This document shows positions 53,001 through 58,377 of a DNA stretch of 64,000 nt, piece after piece. The stretch lies in contig OW386293.2 in NCBI GenBank assembly GCA_936432065.2, positions 47,153,923-47,217,922 on the forward strand. Reading direction: 5' to 3'. Under the pieces are notes generated by a model. That model was not told where the DNA came from and ran no database searches. It saw only the letters and a program-made list of their open reading frames with translations. Position 1 is the first letter of the stretch; every line of letters begins with the position of its first letter. The position numbers were made by a program, and so were the translations under genes. Source of the stretch: Rutpela maculata. Lineage: Eukaryota > Arthropoda > Insecta > Coleoptera > Cerambycidae.

Positions 53001-55659
53001 TTAAATTTGAATAAAGATTCTGTGGTATTGATAATTGTTATTGAGTTATTATCGATAGTTATCGAACTCGTTATCGAATGATTTTTGTAGTAAAAAAACT
53101 GCGGTGAGAAGCGTCTTTTTGAGTTCTTGTTAAAAGGTTCTTGCTAATTTCCTGTTTGATGAGTGTTATAAACTGTACCTATAAAACCGGCCCTTAGTCA
53201 ATTTACATTTACAAATACTTCGATTAAGATGGAAACTTCCACCGCAGACTGCTCTCTTGGCTCTCAAAAATGATTTTATTATAAAAAAAACACTAAATGC
53301 CAACAATAAAAAAATATCTAGTTGCTTTCAACTAATATTCTATTATGATTTTCAGGTGGTAGCATATTGAGGATGTTGTCGCATATCATGGGACCAGATG
53401 ACTTTAAAGCCGGACTTCAGAAATACCTGGCAGACAAGTAAGATTAATATATATTCGTATACTGTTACACCCATTTTTTCTCCTTTAGTTTTAAAGATAA
53501 ACGATTGAAATTTGGAACATCTCTTATAGGTACGTAATAAACACCACTTTTGACATTTTTTCCAGTTCCGGTTTCAGTGGCGGACTCAGGGGGCGGCACA
53601 GGGGCGCGTGCCCACCTGTCGTTTATTTGGCAAAAAGAAATGGTTTAGAAAAGTTCATTTGTGGATAGCGCTGTCATATTGCCCATAGTGTTTCGAAATT
53701 TAACTTTAGAAAAAAATGTTTTCTATTAAATTAAGGGTACTTTCAATGTTTCAACGTTATTCTGCAATTATTTTATATGAAAGTGAAATACCCTCTATAC
53801 AAAGTAAAGGGCACAATAACTATAGGGGAACCCTTTGTGAACTGACAAAAAATGACAAGGGATACGATTATAGCCCTCATGAATCCTACGATTATCACCA
53901 ATATAAGTAAGAGACTTCTTATCAGAGTTGGAAAAAGTTTTCGTGGTGGTACTGTCTACTAATATCATTTGTTTTTATCGGACAGTTCGCGATTCAAATA
54001 TGTTTTACTAGTGTATCTGTGCGGCGAATTTTTTATGGTTCTGCCTCCCCTGTTTATTTATTCTGGATCCGCCGCTGTCCGGTGTCACCGAAAGTGACAC
54101 TAACTCTGATTTTCAAATGGAACACCCTATATATTATTGCATTTCTGAATTCTGTACAATTTTCTGAATCCAATGATACCATTCGAAGTGGTGTAGCTTC
54201 GTAACGGGTGACATTACAGAGAAGGTAGACATACCAATAGAAAGCCCAAAGTATGAAGATAATGTTTATTTGGGTACGTTTTCACCTCCGAGTCTTCATT
54301 TGTCCGCAATGGCTCCATTTCGGAGTTTTTTCAATTTTTGATATTTTGACAGCACTAGAACTGAAAATTATGAAGAAAATATGCATAGAACATCTGAAAT
54401 ACAAACGGATATGCTTCTCCGAAGATTTTATGACCATTTCGAACCAAATCGGACCAGTAACAACCTTCCTGTTGCACTTTATGGCAAGTTCTGCAATTTC
54501 TGTGATTTAGGTTCTTGTTGCTCCGCAAAAACAGGGAAACCGACGGGGGAGAGTAAGGGACTTTTTGGTGCGTGTTGTCCTGCAAATTTTCAACCTTCCA
54601 ATAGCTAATTCCTTGTCAACAACTAAAATTCCTGGGCTATAAGTTCTGCAATAGCTCCATAACCAATATTTACATAATTGTTATAAAATAATAATGTTCT
54701 TATAATTGAAGGCCTAAGTGGATAAAGGTGTTATGTCGCATTTTTAAAAAAAATTACTCTATGCAATTTTTGAACACCCCTGATATAGATTTAACACCCA
54801 ATAAACGGTGAATTCTAAATTTGTAATATATTATAGAAACTTTTTAATTATAAAGACGCCATGTCATTCATACAACCAGTAATTTTAGTGGATGTACACA
54901 GTTTTTGACAGAAAAATCTAGTTTCATAACAGCTTGATATTGTTCTTTAATATTAGTGTAAACAAAAGAACATAACCCAAAATTATCTATTTTATGAGGT
55001 ATTATTTATTTGAATCGAAGACAAAATAAATAAGTTCCAACTCAAAACCGTTTTGTTTAATTTACTCAAAACTTTAAAAGTGTGACATAACACCTTTATC
55101 CACTTAGGTCTTCAATTACTTGAAGCTCTATAAAATATCTATTGGGAACATTTACACGAGGAGCCTTTATAAAATAGTTTTATAATTACGTTGTAAGAAC
55201 CTTCTTAGAGCGTTTCTATGTCACCAAATTGTCGCAGAGAGCCAACTAGTTCACATTAGCACTTTAATAAATCATAAAAGAACATTTTTCAGAACATTAA
55301 AAAGTTCCTGTTGGGGGTTGATTTTGTATGGAATATTTAAATTTAAACTGAGATACCACAAATTAAAAGTAATTTTCTCATCACCGTCATTAGAAAATTG
55401 ATATATAAATTGTTTACATTTAATTTTTTTTTTGTTATATTACGACCGAAAATCCAGGTATTACATTTATTTTCATTTTAGTAAGCTCAGTAATGCTCTA
55501 CCAGAGGATCTTTGGAAAGCCTTAGATTCTGTAACGGAAACAAATTCGACGCCTTTCAATTTGAGTTATAAAACCGTCATGGAGGACTGGATCAATAACC
55601 CAGGTTTTCCCCTACTCACGGCAAAGTTACTTGGAAATAATACTGTGTACATCACTCAG
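19385..55659 (+). CDS. APN: Aminopeptidase N (M1 zinc metallopeptidase), exons 1-6 of a longer gene
   Basis: Membrane alanyl aminopeptidase that removes neutral N-terminal residues from peptides at the cell surface; in insects commonly a midgut brush-border enzyme. Coding exons: 19385-20025, 27955-28254, 40175-40358, 42278-42434, 53356-53437, 55482-55659. The sum of 1542 nt gives 514 in-frame codons with GT-AG at every junction. Seen: signal peptide (1-21), FPCFDEP, GAMEN (303-307, N-terminal amine recognition), HELSH (339-343) with Glu362 eighteen residues later (zinc and catalysis), and Tyr425 in VTYSKG (transition-state Tyr). M1 family members run to about 900-1000 residues with an ERAP1-like C-terminal domain and often a GPI anchor. 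Both are missing, and no further exon was found between 55660 and 59906, so the gene continues past 64000. Nothing suggests a pseudogene. Introns of 7.9, 11.9, 1.9, 10.9 and 2.0 kb are filled with mobile elements. Confidence 0.92.
20105..20565 (-). pseudogene. 3' end of a CR1/Daphne-like retrotransposon in intron 1
   Basis: On the minus strand, LPTNLKNVTIYDTLKKYMK and INGCFFSTDKFL resemble the C-terminal tail of the ORF at 4115-6391. An AT-rich 3'UTR and a (TAATAA)n-type tail follow, ending near 20105 (ATTAATAATAATAGTAATAA on the + strand). Only the last roughly 60 codons remain. Confidence 0.6.
20566..21899. other. Intron 1 sequence, nothing recognised
   Basis: No coding motif, RNA gene or clear inverted repeat is seen. 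The short open frame at 20692-20874 has no family resemblance. Confidence 0.5.
21900..22530 (-). pseudogene. Reverse transcriptase fragment of a CR1/Daphne-like element
   Basis: Minus strand: HDIKLGVPQASVLGPLLFLL and FINDLPKHI (22440-22330) form the GVPQGS box. Decayed sequence follows, then LTWGAH, CKKISKTYYAILQMKNI (about 22200-22110) and LTVPRLLNIYYTMAY. The last parts align with CHIDHVCKKINSSYYAIL and LVNIYHALVNSVL of the 4115-6391 ORF. Stops and frameshifts are present. A TTAGG array interrupts the LTVPRLL segment. Confidence 0.65.
21981..22117 (+). repeat. Interstitial (TTAGG)n array flanked by a 43-bp direct duplication
   Basis: The array at 22024-22073 is roughly nine TTAGG units, the first two imperfect. 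On both sides lies an identical 43-bp sequence, 21981-22023 and 22075-22117 (AAGCCATGGTATAATATATG and onward). The 43 bp is coding sequence of the surrounding RT pseudogene, so it was single before the array arrived. TTAGG is the ancestral arthropod telomere repeat. Confidence 0.9.
22531..23324. other. Intron 1 sequence, nothing recognised
   Basis: The 128-codon minus-strand open frame at 22522-22908 shows no known motif and has hydrophobic, AT-driven composition. It is not called as a gene. Confidence 0.45.
23325..24125 (-). pseudogene. R1-like reverse transcriptase fragment split by a SINE
   Basis: On the minus strand, STLWYFFYDDI, then GATLIGFADDLLLM (about 23880-23845), is the catalytic box in the FADD form typical of R1/LOA elements. 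After the SINE insertion the frame resumes with a KRKHGHL-type segment and the downstream thumb (about 23500-23400). Many stops are present. Confidence 0.55.
23528..23760 (+). mobile_element. tRNA-derived SINE (tRNA head 23531-23610)
   Basis: GACGGTAGCTCAGTGGTTTA matches the pol III A box of a tRNA and GGTTCAATCCC the B box, about 35 bp apart, with TTGCATA in the anticodon region (Ala-TGC like). The arms do not pair as a full tRNA cloverleaf and the sequence runs on into a non-tRNA body, so a SINE (or tRNA pseudogene) is preferred to a functional tRNA. It interrupts an RT pseudogene. The 3' boundary is approximate. Confidence 0.55.
24135..24540 (+). pseudogene. Jockey-like reverse transcriptase fragment
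   Basis: Read in two frames, YHGANLFNIYINDY (about 24150-24190) corresponds to the GSVLGPTLFNIYIND box, and later SYNIEWEDHTDYLGITLN (about 24390-24450) is the thumb motif around YLG. The catalytic box between them is lost. It is a dead fragment. Confidence 0.5.
24541..25365. other. Intron 1 sequence, nothing firmly recognised
   Basis: No coding motif is seen. Around 25275-25325 CTTCAGATGATGCC followed by GACGAAACGTC is a motif pair I associate loosely with retroelement 3' ends; the support is too weak for a call. Confidence 0.4.
25366..27322. mobile_element. Long-TIR DNA transposon (arms about 290 bp) with an inner insertion
   Basis: Arms 25366-25660 and 27025-27322 are highly similar inverted copies (CCTCAATTGGCCTCCGAGCC, AAAGCGCGATATTCGC, AAATCGATTTAGAAAAA). 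The interior has no transposase; it holds the Helitron-type sequence at 25755-26815. The element is non-autonomous. Confidence 0.65.
25755..26815 (+). mobile_element. Helitron/DINE-type element (CCCGCGACTTCGTCCGC family)
   Basis: It begins after a TA microsatellite with ATGCCCGCGACTTCGTCCGC and contains CCCCCATTTTCCCCCTCTTG, a TGCAAAATTTGAAGTTTCTGG-type segment, GAGCTGTGCGTTGATAGATC and a terminal (CAGT)n run at 26773-26791. This arrangement is common in insect non-autonomous Helitron-like repeats. Exact ends are not determined. Confidence 0.5.
27323..27954. other. Very AT-rich end of intron 1
   Basis: No gene is seen. The polypyrimidine tract TCTTTTTTTTTTAG at the end is the acceptor of aminopeptidase exon 2. 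Confidence 0.6.
27955..28254 (+). CDS. APN: Aminopeptidase N exon 2 (GAMEN motif)
   Basis: The acceptor TTTTTTTTAG ends at 27954. The 300-nt exon encodes ITTVFEQTPKMSTYLLAFIV, a stretch conserved in M1 enzymes, and near its end GAMENWGLVTYR (GAMEN at residues 303-307). It ends within codon 314 (AG|GTAAAA). Cys residues in the KFTCTPG and QVCSRD parts are present. Confidence 0.93.
28255..28758. other. Start of intron 2, nothing recognised
   Basis: The GTAAAATT donor at 28255 opens intron 2 (28255-40174). No motif is seen before the hAT element at 28767. Confidence 0.5.
28767..29288. mobile_element. hAT MITE with perfect 8-bp TSD (AATTATCA)
   Basis: The left end CAGGGTTGGCA and right end CCAACCCTG are inverted, flanked by AATTATCA at 28759-28766 and 29289-29296. 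An 8-bp duplication and CAGGG...CCCTG ends are diagnostic of hAT elements. The 522-bp body has no ORF but many copies of TGTTTTAAAC/GTTTAAAACA, concentrated in 28787-28940 and 29135-29275. Confidence 0.88.
30372..30470. repeat. Near-perfect 46-bp stem hairpin
   Basis: Arms 30372-30418 and 30426-30470 are complementary with about one unpaired base and one mismatch, around the 7-nt loop CCACAAA. Conserved core: GAAGTAGCCCAGACAAC. A (TAATGA)n-type run lies just upstream. It resembles a compact inverted-repeat insertion or a possible small-RNA precursor; no way to decide here. Confidence 0.8.
30984..31807 (+). mobile_element. Helentron-like element, copy B (full length)
   Basis: It starts T|TACTTCCACGTCCAG and ends with the inverted subterminal copy CTGGATGTGGAAGTAGTG, then GATTCC and GCAGCGGTT. 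The centre carries the GTCTGTCTGTCG array, then GTGCGCACGTTTACTCTGGA and tracts of CCACCCCC. It has the layout of Helentron-derived elements: subterminal inverted repeats, internal microsatellite, no ORF. It lies inside the hAT at 29593-32631. Confidence 0.7.
31108..31250 (+). repeat. 12-bp microsatellite (GTCTGTCTGTCG)n
   Basis: About twelve nearly perfect copies of a GTCTGTCTGTCG unit. The four long open frames on both strands here are repeat translations (PTDR-type and CLSV-type runs), not genes. The inverted, shorter version is in copy C near 39460-39530. Confidence 0.9.
32640..33019. other. Short inter-element stretch, possible tRNA-like fragment
   Basis: On the minus strand near 32970-32940, CCCTGGTTCGAAACTC resembles a tRNA T-loop/B box, but no A box or acceptor stem is found. 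It may be a decayed SINE piece. Nothing else is recognised. Confidence 0.3.
33020..34780 (-). mobile_element. Jockey-clade retrotransposon copy 2 (decayed)
   Basis: Same family as 13190-15345 on the same strand. Minus-strand pieces: SNNKATGSDGIEYKLLKY (about 34540), CAVVVLILKQNKNAKLAGSY, LYNLYVSDFP and KYADDTAM (about 34180), then YYDKWKIRINAEKFESILF (about 34080) and GVSQRSCLSPKLYN. An internal deletion near 34370 removes the FGFRKGRS to KKAFDTVW region seen in copy 1. The 3' tail is lost. Multiple frameshifts. Confidence 0.75.
34781..36859. other. Intron 2 sequence, no gene recognised
   Basis: A CAGGGTGTTAATGAATCG end-like motif at about 36394 may mark a decayed terminal repeat. At 35325-35425 CCAAATTTCAGTATAATCGG resembles conserved text of Helitron-like repeats. 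No coding motif or tRNA is seen; the open frames here are short and uninformative. Confidence 0.4.
36860..37074 (-). pseudogene. Tc1/mariner-type transposase N-terminal (helix-turn-helix) fragment
   Basis: Minus strand: VGRPKIISVDQEDNVLVKIA, then EDSHLSTSFIGN, then in another frame ILKKEKFRSCCFTPVQNLLL. The order matches the paired-type HTH region of mariner-like transposases (GRPR...V...N...STR...L...). It is cut at the GRP motif by the hAT MITE at 37083. At least one frameshift. Confidence 0.6.
37083..37497. mobile_element. hAT MITE with perfect 8-bp TSD (CGGCCTAC)
   Basis: The ends CAGTGGCGG and CCGCCACTG are flanked by CGGCCTAC at 37075-37082 and 37498-37505. Internal inverted arms of about 88 bp, 37107-37192 and 37398-37485, contain GTGGCGCATGGGACCCATAC and CTCTAGATG-type sequence. 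The body shares its inner arms with the 44161-44791 element. Confidence 0.88.
37521..38223. repeat. Foldback with about 210-bp arms
   Basis: Arms 37521-37731 and 38012-38223 are close inverted copies (GGGGGAGGGTCAATAAGGCC, TTCCGTTTGTGGTCGAATCG-complement, AAGGCGAGTTTATTTCA). The spacer of about 280 bp is gene-free. No target duplication could be read. Confidence 0.7.
38224..38905. other. Intron 2 sequence, nothing recognised
   Basis: CAGTGGCGTACAAATTAAGG at about 38655, followed by a G-rich run, looks like a hAT-type terminus, but no partner end was found. Confidence 0.35.
38906..39650 (-). mobile_element. Helentron-like element, copy C
   Basis: Reverse orientation: starts (minus strand) T|TACTTCCACATCCAG at 39650 and ends with AGCGGTT near 38906. 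It carries a GTCTGTCTGTCGGTC microsatellite (about 39460-39530 in complement), the GTGCGCACGTTGACTCTGGA segment and CCACCCCC tracts. Full layout matches copy B. Confidence 0.7.
39651..40174. other. End of intron 2, nothing recognised
   Basis: No coding motif is seen. The TTTAATTTTTTTTAG acceptor of exon 3 closes the intron at 40174. Confidence 0.5.
40175..40358 (+). CDS. APN: Aminopeptidase N exon 3 (zinc-binding active site)
   Basis: It completes codon 314 (Arg), giving TYREAALLW across the junction. It encodes HELSHQWFGDLVTCGWW (HExxH at 339-343) and NEGFARYFEY (Glu362). Exactly 18 residues separate the second His from Glu362, as in all M1 zinc aminopeptidases. The donor is GAG|GTATAA at 40359; the exon ends on a codon boundary (Glu375). 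Confidence 0.95.
40530..41600 (+). pseudogene. Decayed I-type non-LTR retrotransposon (RT and RNase H traces)
   Basis: FTIGYADDISILLNG (about 40610-40660) is an RT catalytic box. Some 850 bp later, NVSIYTDGSKMDCGEVYSEE (about 41500-41560) is the start of an RNase H domain (the YTDGS box with its first catalytic Asp). Order and strand agree with I-type elements. Between them lies a 277-bp-period direct duplication. Entirely inside intron 3. Confidence 0.6.
40790..41350 (+). repeat. Direct duplication, period about 277 bp
   Basis: The block 40927-41020 recurs at 41204-41297: CGCTTGTGAGGGTTTGACAG versus CGCTTGTGAGGGCTTGACAG, GGAATATTGAT, GAGACGC/GAAGACGC and CCCCGGGGTT-like ends. About 80 percent identical by eye. 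The flanking sequence of each block is also partly alike, so a two-unit tandem array is likely. Confidence 0.6.
41601..42277. other. End of intron 3, nothing recognised
   Basis: AT-rich, no motif. Closed by the acceptor TCTTTCACAG at 42277. Confidence 0.5.
42278..42434 (+). CDS. APN: Aminopeptidase N exon 4 (to the catalytic Tyr)
   Basis: In phase from Glu375: VLPEWELDKQFVIEQVQAIL, then a PLESKASTPAEISAKF segment and VTYSKG. Tyr425 in this motif lies 86 residues after the first zinc His, close to the spacing in vertebrate APN, where it stabilises the transition state. The exon ends one base into codon 428 at AAAG|GTAAGA. Confidence 0.92.
43863..44026. mobile_element. hAT MITE (164 bp) in the CXC-family coding remnant
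   Basis: The ends CAGTGGCGGCTCGTGA and TGACGAGCCGCCACTG are inverted. The flanks GAAGAACA (43855-43862) and GAAGGATA (44027-44034) agree at six of eight positions, consistent with an aged 8-bp hAT duplication. It sits at the end of the interrupted coding region. Confidence 0.8.
44027..45390 (-). pseudogene. N-terminal/middle part of a CXC-family transposon-associated protein
   Basis: The minus-strand frame from about 45387 reads VVGSGSVNGIIEGKHFNRC, then LHPLTALGLQILNFEQFL, FNQPNYARWTVKY, ETHPGLEDDLKKGFFGIK and FSKIPIDLTL. Here (44801) a 631-bp palindromic element interrupts. At 44150 the same frame resumes QTINADAARRLTR, then HFTNSLSARQRWAKSHSIRS, and stops near the left TIR. The combination NYARW / THPGL / DLTLxQTINADAA / SARQRW recurs, in my recollection, in many unannotated arthropod and cnidarian proteins that end in a CXC cysteine cluster. 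That C-terminal part is missing here but a related one is at 15990-16531. No start Met is visible: a stop (TAG) lies just before VVGSG, and upstream coding-like text is in another frame. Function unknown. Confidence 0.7.
44161..44791. mobile_element. Near-complete palindromic element (hAT-related MITE)
   Basis: The ends GGGCGGATCTAG and CTAGATCGGCCC are inverted. The arms are almost the whole element (about 44161-44470 and 44495-44791). The flanks TTGCCCTAGT (44151-44160) and TTGCCTAGT (44792-44800) are a 9-10 bp duplication of the interrupted coding sequence. Inner arms (GTGGCGCATGGGACCCATAC) match the hAT MITE at 37083-37497. The exact end and superfamily remain uncertain: 8-bp hAT or 9-10 bp Mutator-type duplication. 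Confidence 0.75.
45944..46620 (-). mobile_element. Helentron-like element, copy D (677 bp, exact ends)
   Basis: Comparing the interrupted right TIR arm with the uninterrupted left arm (about 43684-43696) of the surrounding transposon gives exact ends. The element (minus strand) runs from TACTTCCACATCCAG to GCAGCGGTTG and lies between two Ts of CATAATTTTATAAT, with no target duplication. Insertion between TT without duplication is a known property of Helentrons. The microsatellite is short in this copy. Confidence 0.8.
47152..49843. mobile_element. hAT element with 8-bp TSD, carrying a 2.3-kb palindrome
   Basis: CAGTAGTGAAACTAGGGGGC (47152) and the right end GGCCCAAAAAGCTACAACAC followed by TG (to 49843) are imperfect inverted ends. 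The flanks GTTGCGAG (47144-47151) and GTTACGAG (49844-49851) differ at one position. Both outer parts (47165-47336 and 49626-49810) hold a diverged short tandem repeat of C-rich units such as TGCATCCCCCGCTCA and GCGTCCCTTCGTTCG followed by an A/T-rich stretch. The palindrome 47337-49625 fills the middle. Insertion is into RTE-derived sequence. Confidence 0.75.
47337..49625. repeat. Giant foldback, 2289 bp, arms about 1.03 kb
   Basis: CACAGTGGGAAATTTTTCC at the left and its complement at the right begin arms 47337-48366 and 48560-49625, similar by eye along their full length with small indels. The spacer is about 190 bp. Examples of shared segments: TTTGGGCAGTGCTCAAACAT-complement and GGGACCCCATTTTTCTTAAT. 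There is no ORF of note and no clear target duplication of its own. Confidence 0.85.
50251..50604. other. Intron 4 sequence, nothing recognised
   Basis: No coding motif. GGCAGCGGGTCATTA at about 50534 recurs at about 51257 inside the neighbouring element. Confidence 0.4.
50605..52190. mobile_element. Foldback/long-TIR element (arms about 290 bp)
   Basis: Arms 50605-50905 and 51905-52190 are inverted (GGATAAGAGGGTAAA, TAAATTTTCCGCGTAAAATG, AGTAAGTTAACATGTCATGT). Near the inner end of the left arm the motif TCAGAATTCCAATTTGT occurs twice (about 50872 and 50951). The 1.0-kb interior has no recognisable coding sequence. Confidence 0.65.
52191..52870. other. Intron 4 sequence, nothing recognised
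   Basis: AT-rich with no coding or repeat motif that I can name. Confidence 0.45.
52871..53194. mobile_element. MITE with 26-bp TIRs (AGGGCCGGTTTTATAGG)
   Basis: AGGGCCGGTTTTATAGGTAC and AGTTTA at the left are exactly complementary to the right end finishing at 53194. The 324-bp body has no ORF. The target duplication is unclear (flanks TTAT and TAGT). A related copy may start at 1790. Confidence 0.8.
53356..53437 (+). CDS. APN: Aminopeptidase N exon 5
   Basis: An 82-nt exon between TGATTTTCAG and AA|GTAAGA. It continues the frame from TYSKG with GSILRMLSHIMGPDDFKAGL and QKYLAD, the helical segment after the active site in M1 enzymes. Too short for ORF-based detection; called by phase, splice sites and homology. 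Confidence 0.9.
53575..54077. mobile_element. hAT MITE with 8-bp TSD (TCCGGTTT / TCCGGTGT)
   Basis: The ends CAGTGGCGGACTC and GGATCCGCCGCTG are inverted and flanked by duplicates with one mismatch at 53567-53574 and 54078-54085. The 503-bp body has no transposase reading. It lies in intron 5. Confidence 0.82.
54701..55125. repeat. MITE with about 50-bp inverted ends
   Basis: ATTGAAGGCCTAAGTGGATA followed by AAGGTGTTATGTC at the left is complementary to 55070-55120 on the right. The interior is AT-rich and non-coding. Confidence 0.65.
55482..55659 (+). CDS. APN: Aminopeptidase N exon 6
   Basis: The acceptor TTTCATTTTAG ends at 55481 and completes codon 455 (Asn). The exon encodes LSNALPEDLWKALDSVTE, then TVMEDWINNPGFPLLTAKL and YITQ. 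The MEDWxNxPGFP motif is a hallmark of M1 aminopeptidases at the end of the catalytic domain. The donor is CAG|GTAAAA at 55660; the next exon is outside the window. Confidence 0.93.
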
Positions 55660-56473
55660 GTAAAAATACAAATACTACAATCATATTTTATTTAATATAG
55701 AGAGATACATTGCATTATAAAACGTCGCAACACTTCAAATGCTTAGAAATTAATCAAATTATTACACTAGATTCTAACATACATCGATAAAAATGGGAAA
55801 CATAAAAAAAATTAGGAGATAAATAAAACTTTGCATAGGTGTTCACTTTTTACTAGCTACCTCTAGAATAAAGTCATTTATTTTTTAGAAAGTGCGAAAG
55901 AGGGAGGGAGGGAGGGAGGTGGAGAGAGAAAGAGAAAGATTAGGCGGGAATCTCAGCTCCAATTTAGGCTTAGTTTTTGAAGCCTACGGCTGAAAAGTAT
56001 CGTACTCGATGTAAAATTGTCTGCTGAATCCGAATCCGGAGGCCGCATAAAAATCGGGGATTGCCTTCGACCCTTAATCCTTTGTTTCGGAAATTGTGAA
56101 AAATTTAACTTTTAAAATATAACTTGCGCTTTCTCCCACAAAAAATAAGCTAAAAATCTATTCTGTTTTTCAGATTGTAGCTCATAGTACATTTAACGCA
56201 ACAGTGTTGTCAAACATCCAATAATGGAAATTTTAGAAAAAAACATGTGAACCTCTACGCAGCCGGCGCATTGAAAAATGTAGCCTGCGAGGTTCTTTTA
56301 ATTTTGGGAAATTGATAAAAACTAGATCGTACAAAATTATAAAAAAAGACCAAAATTATTTTTAGTAATTGATCATACTGATATTTTGAGTGAAACGAAA
56401 GATATGTGGCCACTCTTTTGCATTATATTTAGTTCTTTGGTACTGTATTAATAGGTATAATATTCCTGTGTCA
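55660..56473. other. Start of intron 6, nothing recognised
   Basis: No further aminopeptidase exon is found. TTCTGTTTTTCAG at about 56174 looks like an acceptor, but the sequence behind it is not aminopeptidase-like. A (GGGA)n stretch lies at 55900-55920. Confidence 0.5.
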
Positions 56474-56571
56474 GATTTTACCGGCTTAATTTTGTTTAAA
56501 AGATAAAGTTATTAATATAGTTGTTTAAAATTCCTTAGGTTTAATTACTTCTACTTCATGGACGGCGCCAA

Positions 56572-56587
56572 GGGGGGGGGGGGGGGG
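56572..56587 (+). repeat. Poly(G) run of 16
   Basis: Sixteen consecutive G in a GGACGGCGCCAAG context, with no partner end. Length may be uncertain in the assembly. Confidence 0.8.
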
Positions 56588-56686
56588 CTGCAGAGGCACG
56601 TGGCCCTCCAAAACGAACTGTACCCCTCTGAATTCTTAGATTTTTTAGTTATTTAAATTAACAAATATATTATATGTTTGCTTACT

Positions 56687-56936
56687 TACTTCATGGAAGT
56701 AGAGTAACAATAAAAAATGGGATTTATTTTGTTCAAATAGGATTAGGATGTCATGAAACCTCGAAGTTTTAAGTTGGAACAAAATTTAAAAAATTCTGTC
56801 AGTCCGTCTTGTCTGTAACTTTATTTTGGCGTACGATTACTCTGGGACAGTTTATGATATTGACTTGAAATTTGGTACAGTTTTGGGTAGAAAATCTGGA
56901 TGTGAAAGTAGTGATTCCTTATATTAGGCAGTGGTT
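56687..56936 (+). mobile_element. Helentron-like element, copy E (internally deleted)
   Basis: TACTTCATGGAAGTAGAGTA at the left, the GTCATGAAACCTCGAAG segment, TTGACTTGAAATTTGGTACA, then directly the right part CTGGATGTGAAAGTAGTG and GGCAGTGGTTTG. Diverged, about 250 bp, and lacking the CCACCCCC tracts. Confidence 0.65.
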
Positions 56937-56965
56937 TGTATTTATATCAGCTAAGCGAAGTACAT

Positions 56966-57900
56966 TGCAATAGAACGGGAGCTAGTTGGCTTTTTCGGCA
57001 GCTCATCGTTTTATGAACTTTAAGATATTTTTATGGTTTAATGGATGATAACGATTCATAAAATCGACTTCTGGCGGGGCACCTCCTGTCAAGAGCGTCA
57101 CGAACATTGTTTAAAAATCAGTGAAATCATGTCTTCGTTACAAGGCTCATTTTTTTTTGTGTGTACACCTTTTATGTTTAGAATGAATAAAGCATGATCG
57201 CCAGAAAGTGTGGGCCGTCAGGAGGCGCAGCCAGAAAGGTAATAATGATACAATACATCTGAGGCACGGTACGGAGTCAAGTTAGCCAAAAGTGTTAAAT
57301 TCCTGTATATTTAAGAGCCTATGGTACTTTTGTTGACACTAAGAATTTTACGGGGAGGCTATTCTATTGTTGAAGGAGCTTATATTTACGTTTTAAAAAG
57401 GAGCCAGAACTTGTAACGATGAGTTTAGAGTTCTGAGGTGAAACATGCGAAAAAAAATCCAATTTTCTTCAAAAATCCTAAACATTTTCTTTCTGGCTAG
57501 CCTTATTGACGGGAGTTTCTTTCTGGGATTTTTTTTTGTGTTCAAAACATTTAAATAAACATGCTCAATTGCTCAACCTTAAAAAAAGTTTGTAACGATG
57601 ATGTTATATAACTCCGTATTTTTATCTCTTTGACCTTTCTGGTTGCGCCCCTGATGGCCCACACTTTCTGGAGATCTTATTTTATTCATTCTAAACATAA
57701 AATGTGTACACACAAAAATTGGCTTTGTAACGATGATATAATTTCACTGATTTTTATATCTTGAACCATGGCCAACTCGACGGGCTGACATATGCCAGAA
57801 GTCTACTTTGTCGTTATTTAAGTTCGATAGAATTAATCAGCGCATAGAAAATGCTTGTAACGATGAGTGTCCGAAAAAGCCACTTAGCTCCCGCACCAAA
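56966..57900. repeat. Foldback with about 275-bp arms
   Basis: Arms 56966-57245 and 57630-57900 are inverted copies (GGGAGCTA, GGCTTTTTCGG, AAATCAGTGAAAT, CCAGAAAGTGTGGGCC). GTAACGATGA recurs several times in the loop and arms. No ORF of note, no target duplication identified. Confidence 0.7.
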
Positions 57901-58377
57901 TTAATAATTAGAAATTATTATAATTATAAGTTTTCATCAGTACATTTACCGAAACATAATAATAATGCAATACCAGTTCTCCAGTTCTTTTGCAGAATCA
58001 CCTCTTGTTGCAAATAGTATTCTTACACTTAGTACACATGGTACTAAGTATCAGTGCACCTTTTGTCAAGGTCTAATCGTACTGAAGAACATCTGGAAGT
58101 TTTGGAGACATGTTACCTGTTTTTTTCCAAATGAAGTGTAAACAGGCACATATCATGTTCATAAAATGAGTCTTCAGTAGGTGGTAAAACTCTATATCGC
58201 TATTGTAGTTTAAATATAAATGTGCCCTTAGTTTTTTAAGGCTTACGTGGAAATGTGAGTGACCATACAAGCGTTTAAAGAATATGGAGCCAGTGTTTAT
58301 AAATTCCATGACGTTGCAATCGTCCACGTCATTTATATATTTTGCCAGAGTATCGAGTGTTTCTCAATTTTCAATTC

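Noticed and set aside
54253..54608. Several overlapping open frames on both strands in intron 5
   Set aside because: No frame shows a family motif or splice-consistent extension; they are shadows of one another.
56170..56240. Aminopeptidase exon 7 behind TTCTGTTTTTCAG
   Set aside because: The translation after the acceptor has a stop within about 17 codons and no similarity to the expected region.
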